Assembly (NCBI RefSeq): GCF_047974105.1 | Contig: NZ_JBHYRS010000001.1 | Location: forward strand, 558,001-622,000 | Length of the DNA: 64,000 nucleotides | DNA from: Mitsuokella sp047974105 | Lineage (GTDB): Bacteria > Bacillota > Negativicutes > Selenomonadales > Selenomonadaceae | Reading direction: 5' to 3' | Shown here: positions 8,560-17,108 of the stretch, in pieces | Position numbering within the stretch: position 1 is the stretch's first letter | Layout: each line of letters opens with the position of its first letter | Notes under the pieces: model-generated | What the model saw: only the letters and a program-made list of their open reading frames with translations | What the model was told of the DNA's origin: nothing | Databases searched by the model: none | Made by a program: the position numbers and the translations under genes

Positions 8560-10313
8560 CGGAAGCACAGAAAAACGAACAAGAAATGGTCCATCTGACC
8601 ATCAACAATATCCCCCTCGCCGTGCCGAAGGGAACAAAAATCATGCAGGCTGCGCAGAAGCTCGGCATCGACATCCCGCATCTCTGCTATCATGAGGACC
8701 AGCGCATCAAGGCACGCTGCCGTCTCTGCTCCGTCGAAGTCGTCGGCAAGCGCCGTCTGCTCGCGGCCTGCTCGACAGAAGTATGGGAGGGCATGGAAGT
8801 CCATACGGACACGCAGATTGTCCGCGATACGCAGGTTGCGATCCTGCAGCTCATGCTTGCCAATCACCACAAGGACTGCCTCTCGTGCCCGCGCAATCAG
8901 AACTGTGATTTGCAGAGGCTCTGCAGCCGCTTCAACATTCAGGATTCACCGCTGCCGTCTGTCTGCAGGGAAGAGCCGCGCATTGTGACGAATCCGGCCA
9001 TCGTGCGCGACCCGTCTAAATGCATCCGCTGCGGCCGCTGCATCCGCGCCTGCAAGGATGTGCAGGGCCTTGCCGCCCTCACCTATGCCGGACGCAGCAG
9101 CGATATCGTCGTCACGACGGCTTACAACAAGCCGATGGAAGCCACGGACTGCATTCTCTGTGGCCAGTGCAGCCTCGTCTGTCCGACCGGTGCTCTCGTC
9201 GAGAAAGACGATACGGAAAAAGTCCTCGATGCCCTGCAGGACCCGAAAAAACACGTCATCGTGCAGGTTGCACCGTCCGTGCGCGTTTCCTTGGGCGATG
9301 CCTTTGACATGGAGCCCGGTGCCATCGTCACGGGGCAGATGGTCACGGCCCTGCATCTTCTGGGCTTCGACAAAGTTTTCGACACGAATTTCGGCGCCGA
9401 CCTCACCATCATGGAGGAAGGCACAGAATTTTTAAACCGCCTGCAAAACGGCGGCGTCCTGCCGATGATGACCTCGTGCTGTCCGGGCTGGGTCAGCTAC
9501 GTCGAGAAACATTACAGCGACTGCCTGCCGCATCTTTCCTCGACGAAATCGCCGATGAGCATTTTCGGCGCCATCGCCAAGACGTATTATCCAAAAGCCG
9601 CCGGCATTGACGTCAAGGACATCGTGACCGTCTCCGTCATGCCGTGCACGGCGAAAAAATATGAGGCCGCCCGTCCCGAGCTGGGACGTTACGGCCTGCA
9701 GGATGTCGACATTGTACTGACGACGCGCGAACTCATCAAACTCATCAAATACGTCGGCCTGTCCTTCGGGAATCTCCCCGAAACCGACTTTGACAGCCCG
9801 CTCGGCACGGCTTCCGGCGCCGGCGCGATTTTCGGCACGACGGGCGGCGTCATGGAAGCAGCCCTGCGCACCGTCTGCGACAAACTGACCGGCAAGACCC
9901 TTGAGCGCCTCGACTTCAAGGAAGCGCGCGGTTTTAAGGGCATCAAGGAATGCACGCTTGACATTGGCGGCCGTACGCTGCACATCGCGATTGCCCACAC
10001 CCTGCGCAATGCGGAAATTCTCATGGAACAGGTCAAAAAAGGCGTATCCCCTTACGATTTCATTGAGGTCATGGCCTGCCCCGGCGGCTGCATCGGCGGC
10101 GGCGGACAGCCCATCGGCACGACCAACGCCATCAAGAAAAAACGCATGCAGGCCTTGTACGAGATTGACAAAAATCTCCCCGTGCGCAAGTCCCACGAGA
10201 ACCCTGTACTGCAGGCCCTCTACAAAGATTACCTCGGCACGCCGGGCGAGGGCAAAGCCCACGACCTCCTGCACACGCATTACAAGGCCATCAAGAAAGA
10301 ATACAATTTCTGA
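8556..10313 (+). CDS. hydA: [FeFe]-hydrogenase catalytic subunit (HydA)
   Basis: A 585-residue cytosolic hydrogenase, interconverting H2 with protons and electrons. In order it has an N-terminal plant-type [2Fe-2S] domain (CYHED...CRLC...C), the His-Cys3 cluster site (HHKDCLSCPRNQNC, about 110), two [4Fe-4S] motifs (CIRCGRCIRAC and CILCGQCSLVCP) and the H-cluster domain with TSCCPGW, MPCTAKK and ACPGGCIGGGG. The C-terminal 60 residues correspond to the fused small-subunit region. With hydC and hydB it forms a trimeric NADH-linked enzyme. Its stop abuts the stop of the convergent EamA gene with no bases between. Confidence 0.95.
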   Translation: MTEAQKNEQEMVHLTINNIPLAVPKGTKIMQAAQKLGIDIPHLCYHEDQRIKARCRLCSVEVVGKRRLLAACSTEVWEGMEVHTDTQIVRDTQVAILQLMLANHHKDCLSCPRNQNCDLQRLCSRFNIQDSPLPSVCREEPRIVTNPAIVRDPSKCIRCGRCIRACKDVQGLAALTYAGRSSDIVVTTAYNKPMEATDCILCGQCSLVCPTGALVEKDDTEKVLDALQDPKKHVIVQVAPSVRVSLGDAFDMEPGAIVTGQMVTALHLLGFDKVFDTNFGADLTIMEEGTEFLNRLQNGGVLPMMTSCCPGWVSYVEKHYSDCLPHLSSTKSPMSIFGAIAKTYYPKAAGIDVKDIVTVSVMPCTAKKYEAARPELGRYGLQDVDIVLTTRELIKLIKYVGLSFGNLPETDFDSPLGTASGAGAIFGTTGGVMEAALRTVCDKLTGKTLERLDFKEARGFKGIKECTLDIGGRTLHIAIAHTLRNAEILMEQVKKGVSPYDFIEVMACPGGCIGGGGQPIGTTNAIKKKRMQALYEIDKNLPVRKSHENPVLQALYKDYLGTPGEGKAHDLLHTHYKAIKKEYNF

Positions 10314-10742
10314 TTACCAGATGGCTAAAATCAGGCCGCCTGCCGCAATCATGGCAATGGCAATGCCGTGTACGAGGCTGACTTTCTCGCCGAACAGAAT
10401 CACGGCGAGGATGACGGCAAAAACCACGCTGAGTTTGTCAATCGGCGCTACCTTTGATACGGGGCCGTATTTTAAAGCGAGGAAATAAAACAGCCACGAC
10501 GTCGCACCGGCAATACCGCTTAGGGCCACGAAAAGCAGTCCCTTCTTATCATTGAGCATATCCGGCAGATGTGAGAGATTGCCCTGCACGAAAACCACGC
10601 CGACGAGAAAAACAGCCATAATGATGGAGCGGACTGCCGTCGCGACATTGCTGTCGATGCCCTGCAGGCCGACCTTGCCAAAAATCGAGACAAAGGCTGC
10701 GCTGACTGCTGAAAGCAGTGCATAAAAAAGCCATGGTTCCAT
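10314..10742 (-). CDS. Single-domain EamA/DMT-family transporter
   Basis: About 142 residues with five hydrophobic helices, matching one EamA repeat (half the usual ten-helix protein); such short forms are thought to act as dimers. Opening and end read MEPWLFYALLSAV and IAAGGLILAIW. A much longer open frame exists upstream, but the ATG at 10742 follows GGGAGGATG by about six bases and begins the membrane protein cleanly, so the longer form is rejected. Substrate unknown. A pair of short hairpins lies in its leader. Confidence 0.8.
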   Translation of the reverse strand: MEPWLFYALLSAVSAAFVSIFGKVGLQGIDSNVATAVRSIIMAVFLVGVVFVQGNLSHLPDMLNDKKGLLFVALSGIAGATSWLFYFLALKYGPVSKVAPIDKLSVVFAVILAVILFGEKVSLVHGIAIAMIAAGGLILAIW

Positions 10743-10775
10743 AAAAATCATCCTCCCGTTCTTTTCGCTCTCCAG

Positions 10776-10821
10776 CCTGTCCTGCCTGCAAGACAGGGTA
10801 CCCTGCCCACAGATGCAGGGT
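10776..10821 (-). other. Tandem hairpins in the EamA leader
   Basis: On the minus strand ACCCTGC pairs with GCAGGGT (10800-10821) and CCTGTC pairs with GACAGG (10776-10797), two adjacent hairpins 35-80 bases before the EamA start. The loops do not match the ACGR signature of mini-ykkC. No U-tract follows, so this is not a simple terminator. Confidence 0.4.
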
Positions 10822-10882
10822 GATATATGTCTATCATAACGCATTTTGTATTTTCCGACAACTATCCTCTGCGCTTTACACC

Positions 10883-10911
10883 TTGACACAGGGAAATGAT
10901 AGTGGTATCGT
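10883..10911 (+). promoter_or_regulatory. Promoter of the trpS leader
   Basis: TTGACA (10883-10888) and TATCGT (10906-10911) are separated by exactly 17 bases and lie immediately before the T-box RNA. Predicted transcription start is near 10918. Confidence 0.75.
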
Positions 10912-10917
10912 ATAGGC

Positions 10918-11190
10918 AATGTAAAACCGTTGAAGCGAAGATAACGTCTGATATGGGCCGACAGAGAGTCCGGGAAGCTGAGAGCCGGATGGAATCCAGT
11001 CTGACAAATGGATCGCTGAGGGCACACTGAACGTCTTTAAAAGATTAGTAGGCTGTGACGCAAGGCACGCGTCAGTTGCCGGGAGCATGTTTGTGCTCCG
11101 CAAAGTGCATGGCTTCGCCATGAAACAGGGTGGCACCGCGAAATTTTCGTCCCTGACAGTAATCTGATACTGTCAGGGACTTTTGTTTTC
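10918..11190 (+). promoter_or_regulatory. T-box leader (tRNA-Trp sensing) of trpS
   Basis: The conserved T-box sequence AGGGTGGCACCGCG lies at 11127-11140 and is followed by a strong terminator hairpin (GTCCCTGACAGTA with its complement, 11149-11180) and a U-run. Upstream are the stem I elements, including the AGAGAGTC/GGAAGCTGAGAG segments near 10963-10985. A UGG codon at 11009-11011 (in AAATGGATC) is my candidate specifier; UGG at 10990-10992 is the alternative. Uncharged tRNA-Trp would stabilise the antiterminator and permit trpS expression. Confidence 0.92.
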
Positions 11191-11241
11191 CTGACAGACC
11201 GCAAACTTTTGACTCTTGAACTCTTGAAAGGAAGCTTTATC

Positions 11242-12249
11242 ATGGAAAACGAAGCAAAGAAAATCATCCTCTCGGGCATTCAGCCGACCGGCGTCTTCAC
11301 GCTCGGCAATTACCTCGGCGCTGTCCGCAGCTGGAAAAAAATGCAGGAGGAGTATCAGTGCTATTATTTCATCGCCGACCTGCATTCCCTGACCATCCAC
11401 ATTGACCCAGTCAAGCGCCGTCAGCAGACACGCGAGGCCTTCGCGCTGCTGCTCGCCTGCGGCATTGACCCCGAAAAAAGCCTCGTCTTCGTGCAGAGCC
11501 ACAATAAATGCCATGCCGAGATGGGCTGGATCATGGACTGCTGCTCCCAGTTCGGCGAGCTCTCGCGCATGACGCAGTTCAAGGATAAGAGTGCGAAACA
11601 TCCGGACAACATCAATGCCGGCCTCTTCACGTACCCGGCCTTGATGGCCGGCGATATTCTTCTGTATCAGGCCGACTATGTTCCAGTCGGTGCCGACCAG
11701 ACGCAGCATCTTGAGTTCACGCGCGACGTCGCCACGCGCTTCAATCACACGTATGGCGAAGTCTTCAAGCTGCCGGAAGGCTACTTCCCGAAGGCCGGTG
11801 CGCGCGTCATGAGCCTGCAGGACCCGACGAGCAAGATGAGCAAGTCCGACACGAACCCGAAGGCCACGATTTCCATTCTCGACGACGAAAAGACCATCCT
11901 CAAGAAATTCAAGAGTGCCGTCACGGACAGCGAAGCCAGCGTCCATTTTGACGCTGAGAACAAACCGGGTGTCAGCAACCTCATGACGATCTACTCCGCC
12001 GTCACGGGCAAAACCATGGAGGAAATCGAAGCCGAATTTGCCGGCAAGGGATACGGCGACTTCAAAGCTGCCGTCGGTCAGGCCGTAGCAGATGAGCTCC
12101 GCCCAATCCGCGAAGACTTCGCCCGCCTCATGCAGGACCGCGCTTACCTCGAAGAAGAGATGAGAAAAGGCGCCGAACGCGCAACTTATATCGCCAACAA
12201 GACGCTGACGAAAGTCAAAAAACGCGTTGGCCTGCTGCTTGAAAAATAA
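11242..12249 (+). CDS. trpS: Tryptophanyl-tRNA synthetase
   Basis: About 335 residues, the usual bacterial length. Class I signatures are visible: the HIGH-equivalent in SGIQPTGVFTLGNYLG near the N-terminus and KMSKS in DPTSKMSKSD near residue 200. It charges tRNA-Trp. The ATG at 11242 follows AAAGGAAG; an in-frame ATG 11 codons upstream lies between the leader terminator and the ribosome site. It is monocistronic and controlled by the T-box. Confidence 0.96.
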   Translation: MENEAKKIILSGIQPTGVFTLGNYLGAVRSWKKMQEEYQCYYFIADLHSLTIHIDPVKRRQQTREAFALLLACGIDPEKSLVFVQSHNKCHAEMGWIMDCCSQFGELSRMTQFKDKSAKHPDNINAGLFTYPALMAGDILLYQADYVPVGADQTQHLEFTRDVATRFNHTYGEVFKLPEGYFPKAGARVMSLQDPTSKMSKSDTNPKATISILDDEKTILKKFKSAVTDSEASVHFDAENKPGVSNLMTIYSAVTGKTMEEIEAEFAGKGYGDFKAAVGQAVADELRPIREDFARLMQDRAYLEEEMRKGAERATYIANKTLTKVKKRVGLLLEK

Positions 12250-12281
12250 GCAAATCGAAAAGACGAATATCATATATTATA

Positions 12282-12324
12282 AAGAAGGCAAGTTCCTGAA
12301 ACCTTTGGAACTTGCCTTCTTTTA
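12282..12324. terminator. Bidirectional terminator between trpS and mfrE
   Basis: AAGAAGGCAAGTTCC pairs perfectly with GGAACTTGCCTTCTT around a 10-base loop, and is followed by TTTTAT on the plus strand. It serves the convergent trpS and mfr transcripts. Confidence 0.9.
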
Positions 12325-12343
12325 TATGCTTGTTTCTTTATAC

Positions 12344-13216
12344 TCAGCCGAGTTTCAATTTTTCCTGAGCCGAGACATGGCGGTCAAAGCCGATGTCCTT
12401 CTTGCTCATGCCAAGAGCGAGACCGACGAGCTGCTGCAGGTGCAGAACAGGCAGATAGGCCTGCGACTGCACAGCCGTGCGGCCTTCCGGCTCATACATA
12501 TCAAGCTGCATCTGGCAGAGCGGACACGGCGTGACGATGAGTTCGGCATGGGCGCGGTCCGCACTGTCGACAATCTGCCCCGTGACCGTCAGGACATCGT
12601 GCTCCGCGGCCAGCTGTGCGTGGAAACCGCAGCATTTGCGGCTTTTATCGAACCAGACGGGGTTGCCGCCGAGACGGCGCACAAGACGTTCGAGGGATTC
12701 CGGATACTTGCCGTCCTCATGACCCATGATGTTCTGCGGGCGCAGAATATGGCAGCCATAGTAGGCCGCAACTCTCGTGCCATCGAGGCCTTTCGACCCT
12801 GCCAGTTTATCCATGAAAAGTTCCGGATGGTCATCGAGCACCCAGAGAAAATGCGTGATTTCGCTCGTGCCCTGATATTCATAAGGATGACCGGCTTCCT
12901 TGAGAATCGCGTTGACTTTGTCCTTAAGGTCCTTATCGTGGTCGAGGCGGTATTTGGCTGTGCGCAGCTGCAGCGTGCAGGTATTGCAGACCGTGAGGAT
13001 GGGCAGACCCATGTGCTCGGCAATCGAGATATTGCGCGCATTGACGGCCAGAGCCGCGAGGTCGTTGACGCCCTGTGCATGCGAGGCGCCGCAGCACGTC
13101 CAGTTCGGGATTTCCTCGAGCTCGATATCAATGGCCTCGCACACTTTCTGCATAGAGGTATAGGCTTCGGCCGCTGCCCCCTTGAGGACGCAGCCCGGGA
13201 AAAATGCAAATTTCAT
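12344..13216 (-). CDS. mfrE: CCG-domain subunit of methylmenaquinol:fumarate reductase (SdhE/MfrE type)
   Basis: A 290-residue protein with two cysteine-rich CCG domains, seen as WTCCGASH (about residue 40) plus CNTCTLQL (about 80), and KCCGFHAQ (about 205) plus CPLCQMQ (about 245). These resemble HdrB. In class E succinate/fumarate oxidoreductases this subunit replaces the haem-containing membrane anchor and links the enzyme to the quinone pool. Third gene of mfrA-mfrB-mfrE; GGAGGAG precedes the ATG and the gap to mfrB is 3 bases. Confidence 0.85.
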   Translation of the reverse strand: MKFAFFPGCVLKGAAAEAYTSMQKVCEAIDIELEEIPNWTCCGASHAQGVNDLAALAVNARNISIAEHMGLPILTVCNTCTLQLRTAKYRLDHDKDLKDKVNAILKEAGHPYEYQGTSEITHFLWVLDDHPELFMDKLAGSKGLDGTRVAAYYGCHILRPQNIMGHEDGKYPESLERLVRRLGGNPVWFDKSRKCCGFHAQLAAEHDVLTVTGQIVDSADRAHAELIVTPCPLCQMQLDMYEPEGRTAVQSQAYLPVLHLQQLVGLALGMSKKDIGFDRHVSAQEKLKLG

Positions 13217-13219
13217 CGC

Positions 13220-14167
13220 TTACTCCTCCTCTTTCTCAGCAGCTTTGACAATGGCCGCAATCGTCTTGATTTCCGGGTTGACTGGATGTTTTTCGAGCGG
13301 ATTCATCTTGCCGACGCGCATGAGACGCAGGGCCATCGGCGCGCGCAGGCCGGCGAGGAAGAAGCCCTCCGACTTGATGTTGAGCTTCGACTCATCGAGT
13401 GTGCCGGATTCCGAGATATCGTCGTAAATCGCCTTGGCGTGGCGGGCACCGACATTGTCATCGAGATGATATTTAAACGTCGCTGCCTTGAGCTTTTCAA
13501 TGGCACCGGCCGGGTCGAGTCCCTTCGGGCATTTGGCCGTGCATTCCTGACAGTTGAAGCAGCGCCAGAGGCCGGCATCGAGCACGGCCTTCAGGTGTTC
13601 TTCGGGGTCCTTGTCGCGCGAATCCGCCGTGATGCGCTCTGCTTTGACAAAGGCAAACGGGTCTAAGAAATCCTTTTGATTCAAGGTGTTCTTATTGCAC
13701 TCCGAGACGCACGAGCCGCAGAGGATGCAGCCGGCATATTTCTTGTACTTATCAAAATCAGCCGGCGACTGACGGCAGCCATCTTCCGCACTGAATTCTG
13801 CCTTCGGATGAACGACAGGCTTGACTTTCTTGATGCGCGCATATTTCGGGTCCCAATCGACGATGAGGTCGCGGATGACGCGGAAATTGCCCAACGGCTG
13901 AATCGTGAGCGTGTCCGTCTGATAACGTGCCAAAAGGTCCGATACAAGCTTCTCGCACGAAAGCTCGGCATTGCCGTTGACGCGCACGGCGCAGGCGCCG
14001 CAGATGCTCGACCGGCAGGAGCACGTAAAGGAAAGAGAGGGGTCCTGATGCTCCTTGATGGCAATCAAGGCTTCGAGCACCGTCATGCCCTTCGTGACTT
14101 CGATTTTATAATCCTGCACCCATTTGCGCCCTTCTACGAAGCGATGGATTCTGAGTGTTGCAGCCAT
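13220..14167 (-). CDS. mfrB: Fumarate reductase iron-sulfur subunit (MfrB)
   Basis: About 315 residues with three cluster motifs in the SdhB/FrdB order: [2Fe-2S] CSCRSSICGAC (about 60-70), [4Fe-4S] CILCGSCVSEC (about 147-157) and CFNCQECTAKCPKG (about 210). It carries electrons from the CCG subunit to the flavoprotein. The frame extends to a TTG two codons earlier, but the ATG at 14167 follows AAGGAAG by eight bases and lies just after the mfrA stop, so translational coupling is likely. Confidence 0.9.
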   Translation of the reverse strand: MAATLRIHRFVEGRKWVQDYKIEVTKGMTVLEALIAIKEHQDPSLSFTCSCRSSICGACAVRVNGNAELSCEKLVSDLLARYQTDTLTIQPLGNFRVIRDLIVDWDPKYARIKKVKPVVHPKAEFSAEDGCRQSPADFDKYKKYAGCILCGSCVSECNKNTLNQKDFLDPFAFVKAERITADSRDKDPEEHLKAVLDAGLWRCFNCQECTAKCPKGLDPAGAIEKLKAATFKYHLDDNVGARHAKAIYDDISESGTLDESKLNIKSEGFFLAGLRAPMALRLMRVGKMNPLEKHPVNPEIKTIAAIVKAAEKEEE

Positions 14168-14169
14168 GA

Positions 14170-16020
14170 TCAATACTTCCTTTCCTTCGGCTCATATTTC
14201 GTGACGACCACATCCTGGTATTCAAAGCGGTACTTGCCGTCTTCCTTGAAGACCATCGTATGCTTGAGGAAATTCTTGTCATCGCGTTTTGGATAATCGC
14301 GGCGCGTATGGGCTCCGCGGCTCTCCTTGCGGGCAATGGCGCCCTGTACGATGGCCTGTGAAATCTGCAGCAGATTGCCGAGTTCGACGTACTGCTCATA
14401 GGCCGTATTGTAGACATGCGAATTGTCGCCGACGTAGCATTCCTGATAATCCTGCTCGAGTTTTGCAAGTTCCTGTGCCGCCGCTTCAAGGTCCGGACCA
14501 TTGCGGAAAACACCGGCCTTGAACCACATCGTCTGGACCATGTCGTCACGGATTTCCGGCACCGTGCGGTTGCCGAGGTGGGCACGCGAGGTGACTTCGT
14601 CAAAGGAATCGAGCCATTTCGTGCAGTCTTTCGTCAGCTGCTCCTGACTGCCTTCGTATTTATGCGCCTTGGCATAAGCCGAAGCACCGTCGCCGGCCGT
14701 ATGGCCGAAGACGAGAACCTCGGAAAGGGAATTGGCGCCGAGGCGGTTGGCACCATGGACCGAGACACAGCTGCATTCACCGGCCGTGTAGATGCCCGGC
14801 ACGCGCGTCTCGCCCGTGTGGAAGTCCTTCATCTCGAGGCCGCCCATCGAATAATGGCAGGTCGGACTGATGAGGACCGGCTCCTTCGTGATGTCAACGC
14901 CGGCAAAGCGCAGGGAAAGGTCTGCGACCTGACCGAGGCGTTCGTGGATGCGTTCTGCCGGAATTTTGGTGAAATCGAGGTAAATGCCGGCCGTGATGCC
15001 TTCGCCGATGCCGCGGCCCTGCTCGATTTCCGTCGCAATGGCACGTGCGACGATATCGCGCGTGGCAAGCTCCATCTTTTCCGGTGCGTATTTCTGCATG
15101 AAGCGCTCCCCGTCCTTATTGATGAGCAGGGCACCTTCTGCACGGCTCGATTCCGAAAGCAGCACGCCGTTGACCGACAGCCCCGTAGGATGGAACTGCA
15201 CCATCTCAGGGTCCTTGAACGGAATGCCGACATTCATGCCGGCTACGATGCCGTCCCCCGTGGAGCTGTAAGGGTTTGACGTGCGGACCCAGTAAGCACG
15301 GCCATAACCGCCCGTCGCGATGACGATGGTCTTCGCGGGGATGCCGATGATGTGGCCGCTGCGCATATCCATGGCAATGACGCCGGCGAGCTTATCCTTG
15401 TTCTCACCGGCCATCGAAATCTCGAGCATCTGGCATTCGGAAATGAAGTCGATGTCATGGGCGAGGCACTGCTCAAAGAGCGTATGCACCATGGCATGGC
15501 CGGCACGGTCCTCAAAATAAGCGGCACGCGCATGGGCATGACCGCCCATCTTGCGCTGATGGAAATGGCCGTCGGCCTGACGGTTGTACGGATACCCCAT
15601 ATAATCCATCTCGTAGATGTTCTTGCCGGCACGTTCGACGAAATACTCGACAGCATCTTGGTCGCAGAGATAGTCACCGCCCTTGATGGTATCAAAGGCA
15701 TGGGACTCAAAGCTGTCATTCGGGTCCGTGACCCCCGTGACGCCGTTCATGCCGCCCTGTGCCATCGTCGAAGCCGAGCGCGTCGGCACGAGCTTCGTCA
15801 GCACAGCGACCTTGAGGTCCTTGTTTTCTGCTGCCGCCAGAGCCGCGCGCATCCCTGCGCCGCCGCTGCCGATAATCAGGACATCGTATGTGACATCACC
15901 TGTGCGGACTTTTTCTGGAATATTTTTGCCATTCCACGTGAAATATGAACCTGCTGCCAAAACGACACCAGCCGCTGCCACACCTTTGATAAAAGTACGG
16001 CGCGAAATTTCCTTCGACAT
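14170..16020 (-). CDS. mfrA: Tat-exported fumarate reductase flavoprotein subunit (MfrA)
   Basis: A 616-residue flavoprotein. It starts with a twin-arginine signal (SRRTFIKGVAAAGVVLAAG), so the enzyme should lie in the periplasm, as for MfrABE of Wolinella. The FAD-binding IIGSGGAGMRAALAAA and the substrate-site blocks HPTGL and SRAEGALLINKDGERFM are present. At the place where SdhA/FrdA carry the covalent-FAD histidine (RSHT...QGG) this protein has RSASTMAQGG, so the histidine is replaced. It catalyses fumarate reduction, or succinate oxidation in reverse. AGGAGGGGA precedes the ATG. First gene of mfrABE. Confidence 0.9.
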   Translation of the reverse strand: MSKEISRRTFIKGVAAAGVVLAAGSYFTWNGKNIPEKVRTGDVTYDVLIIGSGGAGMRAALAAAENKDLKVAVLTKLVPTRSASTMAQGGMNGVTGVTDPNDSFESHAFDTIKGGDYLCDQDAVEYFVERAGKNIYEMDYMGYPYNRQADGHFHQRKMGGHAHARAAYFEDRAGHAMVHTLFEQCLAHDIDFISECQMLEISMAGENKDKLAGVIAMDMRSGHIIGIPAKTIVIATGGYGRAYWVRTSNPYSSTGDGIVAGMNVGIPFKDPEMVQFHPTGLSVNGVLLSESSRAEGALLINKDGERFMQKYAPEKMELATRDIVARAIATEIEQGRGIGEGITAGIYLDFTKIPAERIHERLGQVADLSLRFAGVDITKEPVLISPTCHYSMGGLEMKDFHTGETRVPGIYTAGECSCVSVHGANRLGANSLSEVLVFGHTAGDGASAYAKAHKYEGSQEQLTKDCTKWLDSFDEVTSRAHLGNRTVPEIRDDMVQTMWFKAGVFRNGPDLEAAAQELAKLEQDYQECYVGDNSHVYNTAYEQYVELGNLLQISQAIVQGAIARKESRGAHTRRDYPKRDDKNFLKHTMVFKEDGKYRFEYQDVVVTKYEPKERKY

Positions 16021-16110
16021 GGCTTTCCCCTCCTATAATTACCATTTGCTCTCGTTCTTTATAAATGCTTCTTTATATTTATAAGTTCCTTCTATTGTAC
16101 ATGAAATACA

Positions 16111-16150
16111 GCTATAGGGAAAATATATTCTGCTTATAGCACTTATTCAA
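16111..16150 (-). promoter_or_regulatory. Promoter and inverted repeat upstream of mfrABE
   Basis: On the minus strand TTGAAT (16145-16150) and TATATT (16122-16127) are spaced by 17 bases. An inverted repeat GCTATA (16111-16116) / TATAGC (16135-16140) brackets the -10 element. A second short palindrome, CTTATT/AATAAG, lies at about 16142-16162. They could be operators, for example for the adjacent LysR regulator. Confidence 0.5.
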
Positions 16151-16185
16151 GAATCAAATAAGCTGTAATTTGAGGGGCTATCTCA

Positions 16186-17091
16186 TCACTCCATGCGCAG
16201 GAATTCGACGAATTTCTGTGCCGCCAAAGAAAGATGCCGACGCTTGCTGTAGACTGCCAGCAGTTCCCGCTCGGCGACTTCTTCTTCCAGCTCAAAAAAG
16301 ACAGCTTCCTCGCGCCAGCGCCAGCTGCGCACGAGCATATCCGTCACCAAAGTCGCCCCGAGCCCCGAGGCACAAAGTTCCGCGGCCTCAATAATGCTGT
16401 TCGCCTCAAAGATGACATGAGGTTCTGCCCCCGTTTCTATGCAAAGTTTATCAAAGACATCGGCCATCTGACGAAAAGGCTGCAGCTTGATAAAAGGTTC
16501 GTCGGACAGCTCGGCAAAGGAAATACGCGGCAGCACCGCAGGATTTTCCGACTTTCTTGCGGCCAAAGGATGTGTTTTGGGCACTGCCAGCAAAATACGT
16601 TCGCGGCAGAGCGGAATGGATATGAGGTCACGGCGGCCGGAAGTCCCATAGAGCAGGGCAAAGTCAACATCCCCGGAAGCGGCGTATTCTTCCAAGGTAC
16701 GGACAGGTGCTTCGCGGACAGACAAATGGATGCCCGGATACTGCTGATGAAAAGCCACTAAGGGTTTTATCAAAAAACAGGCCGAACGCGTGCGCGAACT
16801 GCCAATAGTCAGGCTGCCTGTCCGCAGTTCCGAAAGGTCTGCGACTTCCTGTACCAACGATTTCTGTATCCTTAAAATCTCTCTGGCCTGACGTACATAG
16901 ATTTTCCCCGCCGGCGTCAAGGTAAGCGGGGTCTGGCTGCGGTCAAAAAGACGCACCCCGAGTTCCGTCTCGACCTTCTTGATGCATTGGGAAAGAGATG
17001 GCTGCGAGATATAGAGATGCTTTGCCGCCGCAGAAAACGTGCCATCCTTCGCCACCTGCAGGATGCTGCGCCATTCGTGTTCATCAATCAT
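16186..17091 (-). CDS. LysR-family transcriptional regulator
   Basis: About 301 residues. N-terminal winged HTH (ILQVAKDGTFSAAAKHLYISQPSLSQCIKKVE, seen as FSAAAKHLYISQPSLSQ) is followed by the periplasmic-binding-like effector domain. The longest frame starts at TTG 17112 and would overlap the asparaginase stop; the ATG at 17091 has an AAGGAAC site 13 bases upstream and fits the family start. It lies between asparaginase and mfrABE on the same strand, so control of either is plausible. Its ligand is unknown. Confidence 0.9.
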   Translation of the reverse strand: MIDEHEWRSILQVAKDGTFSAAAKHLYISQPSLSQCIKKVETELGVRLFDRSQTPLTLTPAGKIYVRQAREILRIQKSLVQEVADLSELRTGSLTIGSSRTRSACFLIKPLVAFHQQYPGIHLSVREAPVRTLEEYAASGDVDFALLYGTSGRRDLISIPLCRERILLAVPKTHPLAARKSENPAVLPRISFAELSDEPFIKLQPFRQMADVFDKLCIETGAEPHVIFEANSIIEAAELCASGLGATLVTDMLVRSWRWREEAVFFELEEEVAERELLAVYSKRRHLSLAAQKFVEFLRME

Positions 17092-17108
17092 AAAGTATGC
17101 ATGTTCCT

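Noticed and set aside
10743..11027. Longer EamA protein starting at 11027
   Set aside because: The extra residues are not membrane-like, run through the T-box promoter region, and the internal ATG at 10742 has a strong ribosome site.
12227..13666. 479-codon open frame on the plus strand
   Set aside because: Antisense to mfrE and mfrB, which have full Fe-S motifs and ribosome sites; the frame is open because of GC-rich codon use and has no domain.
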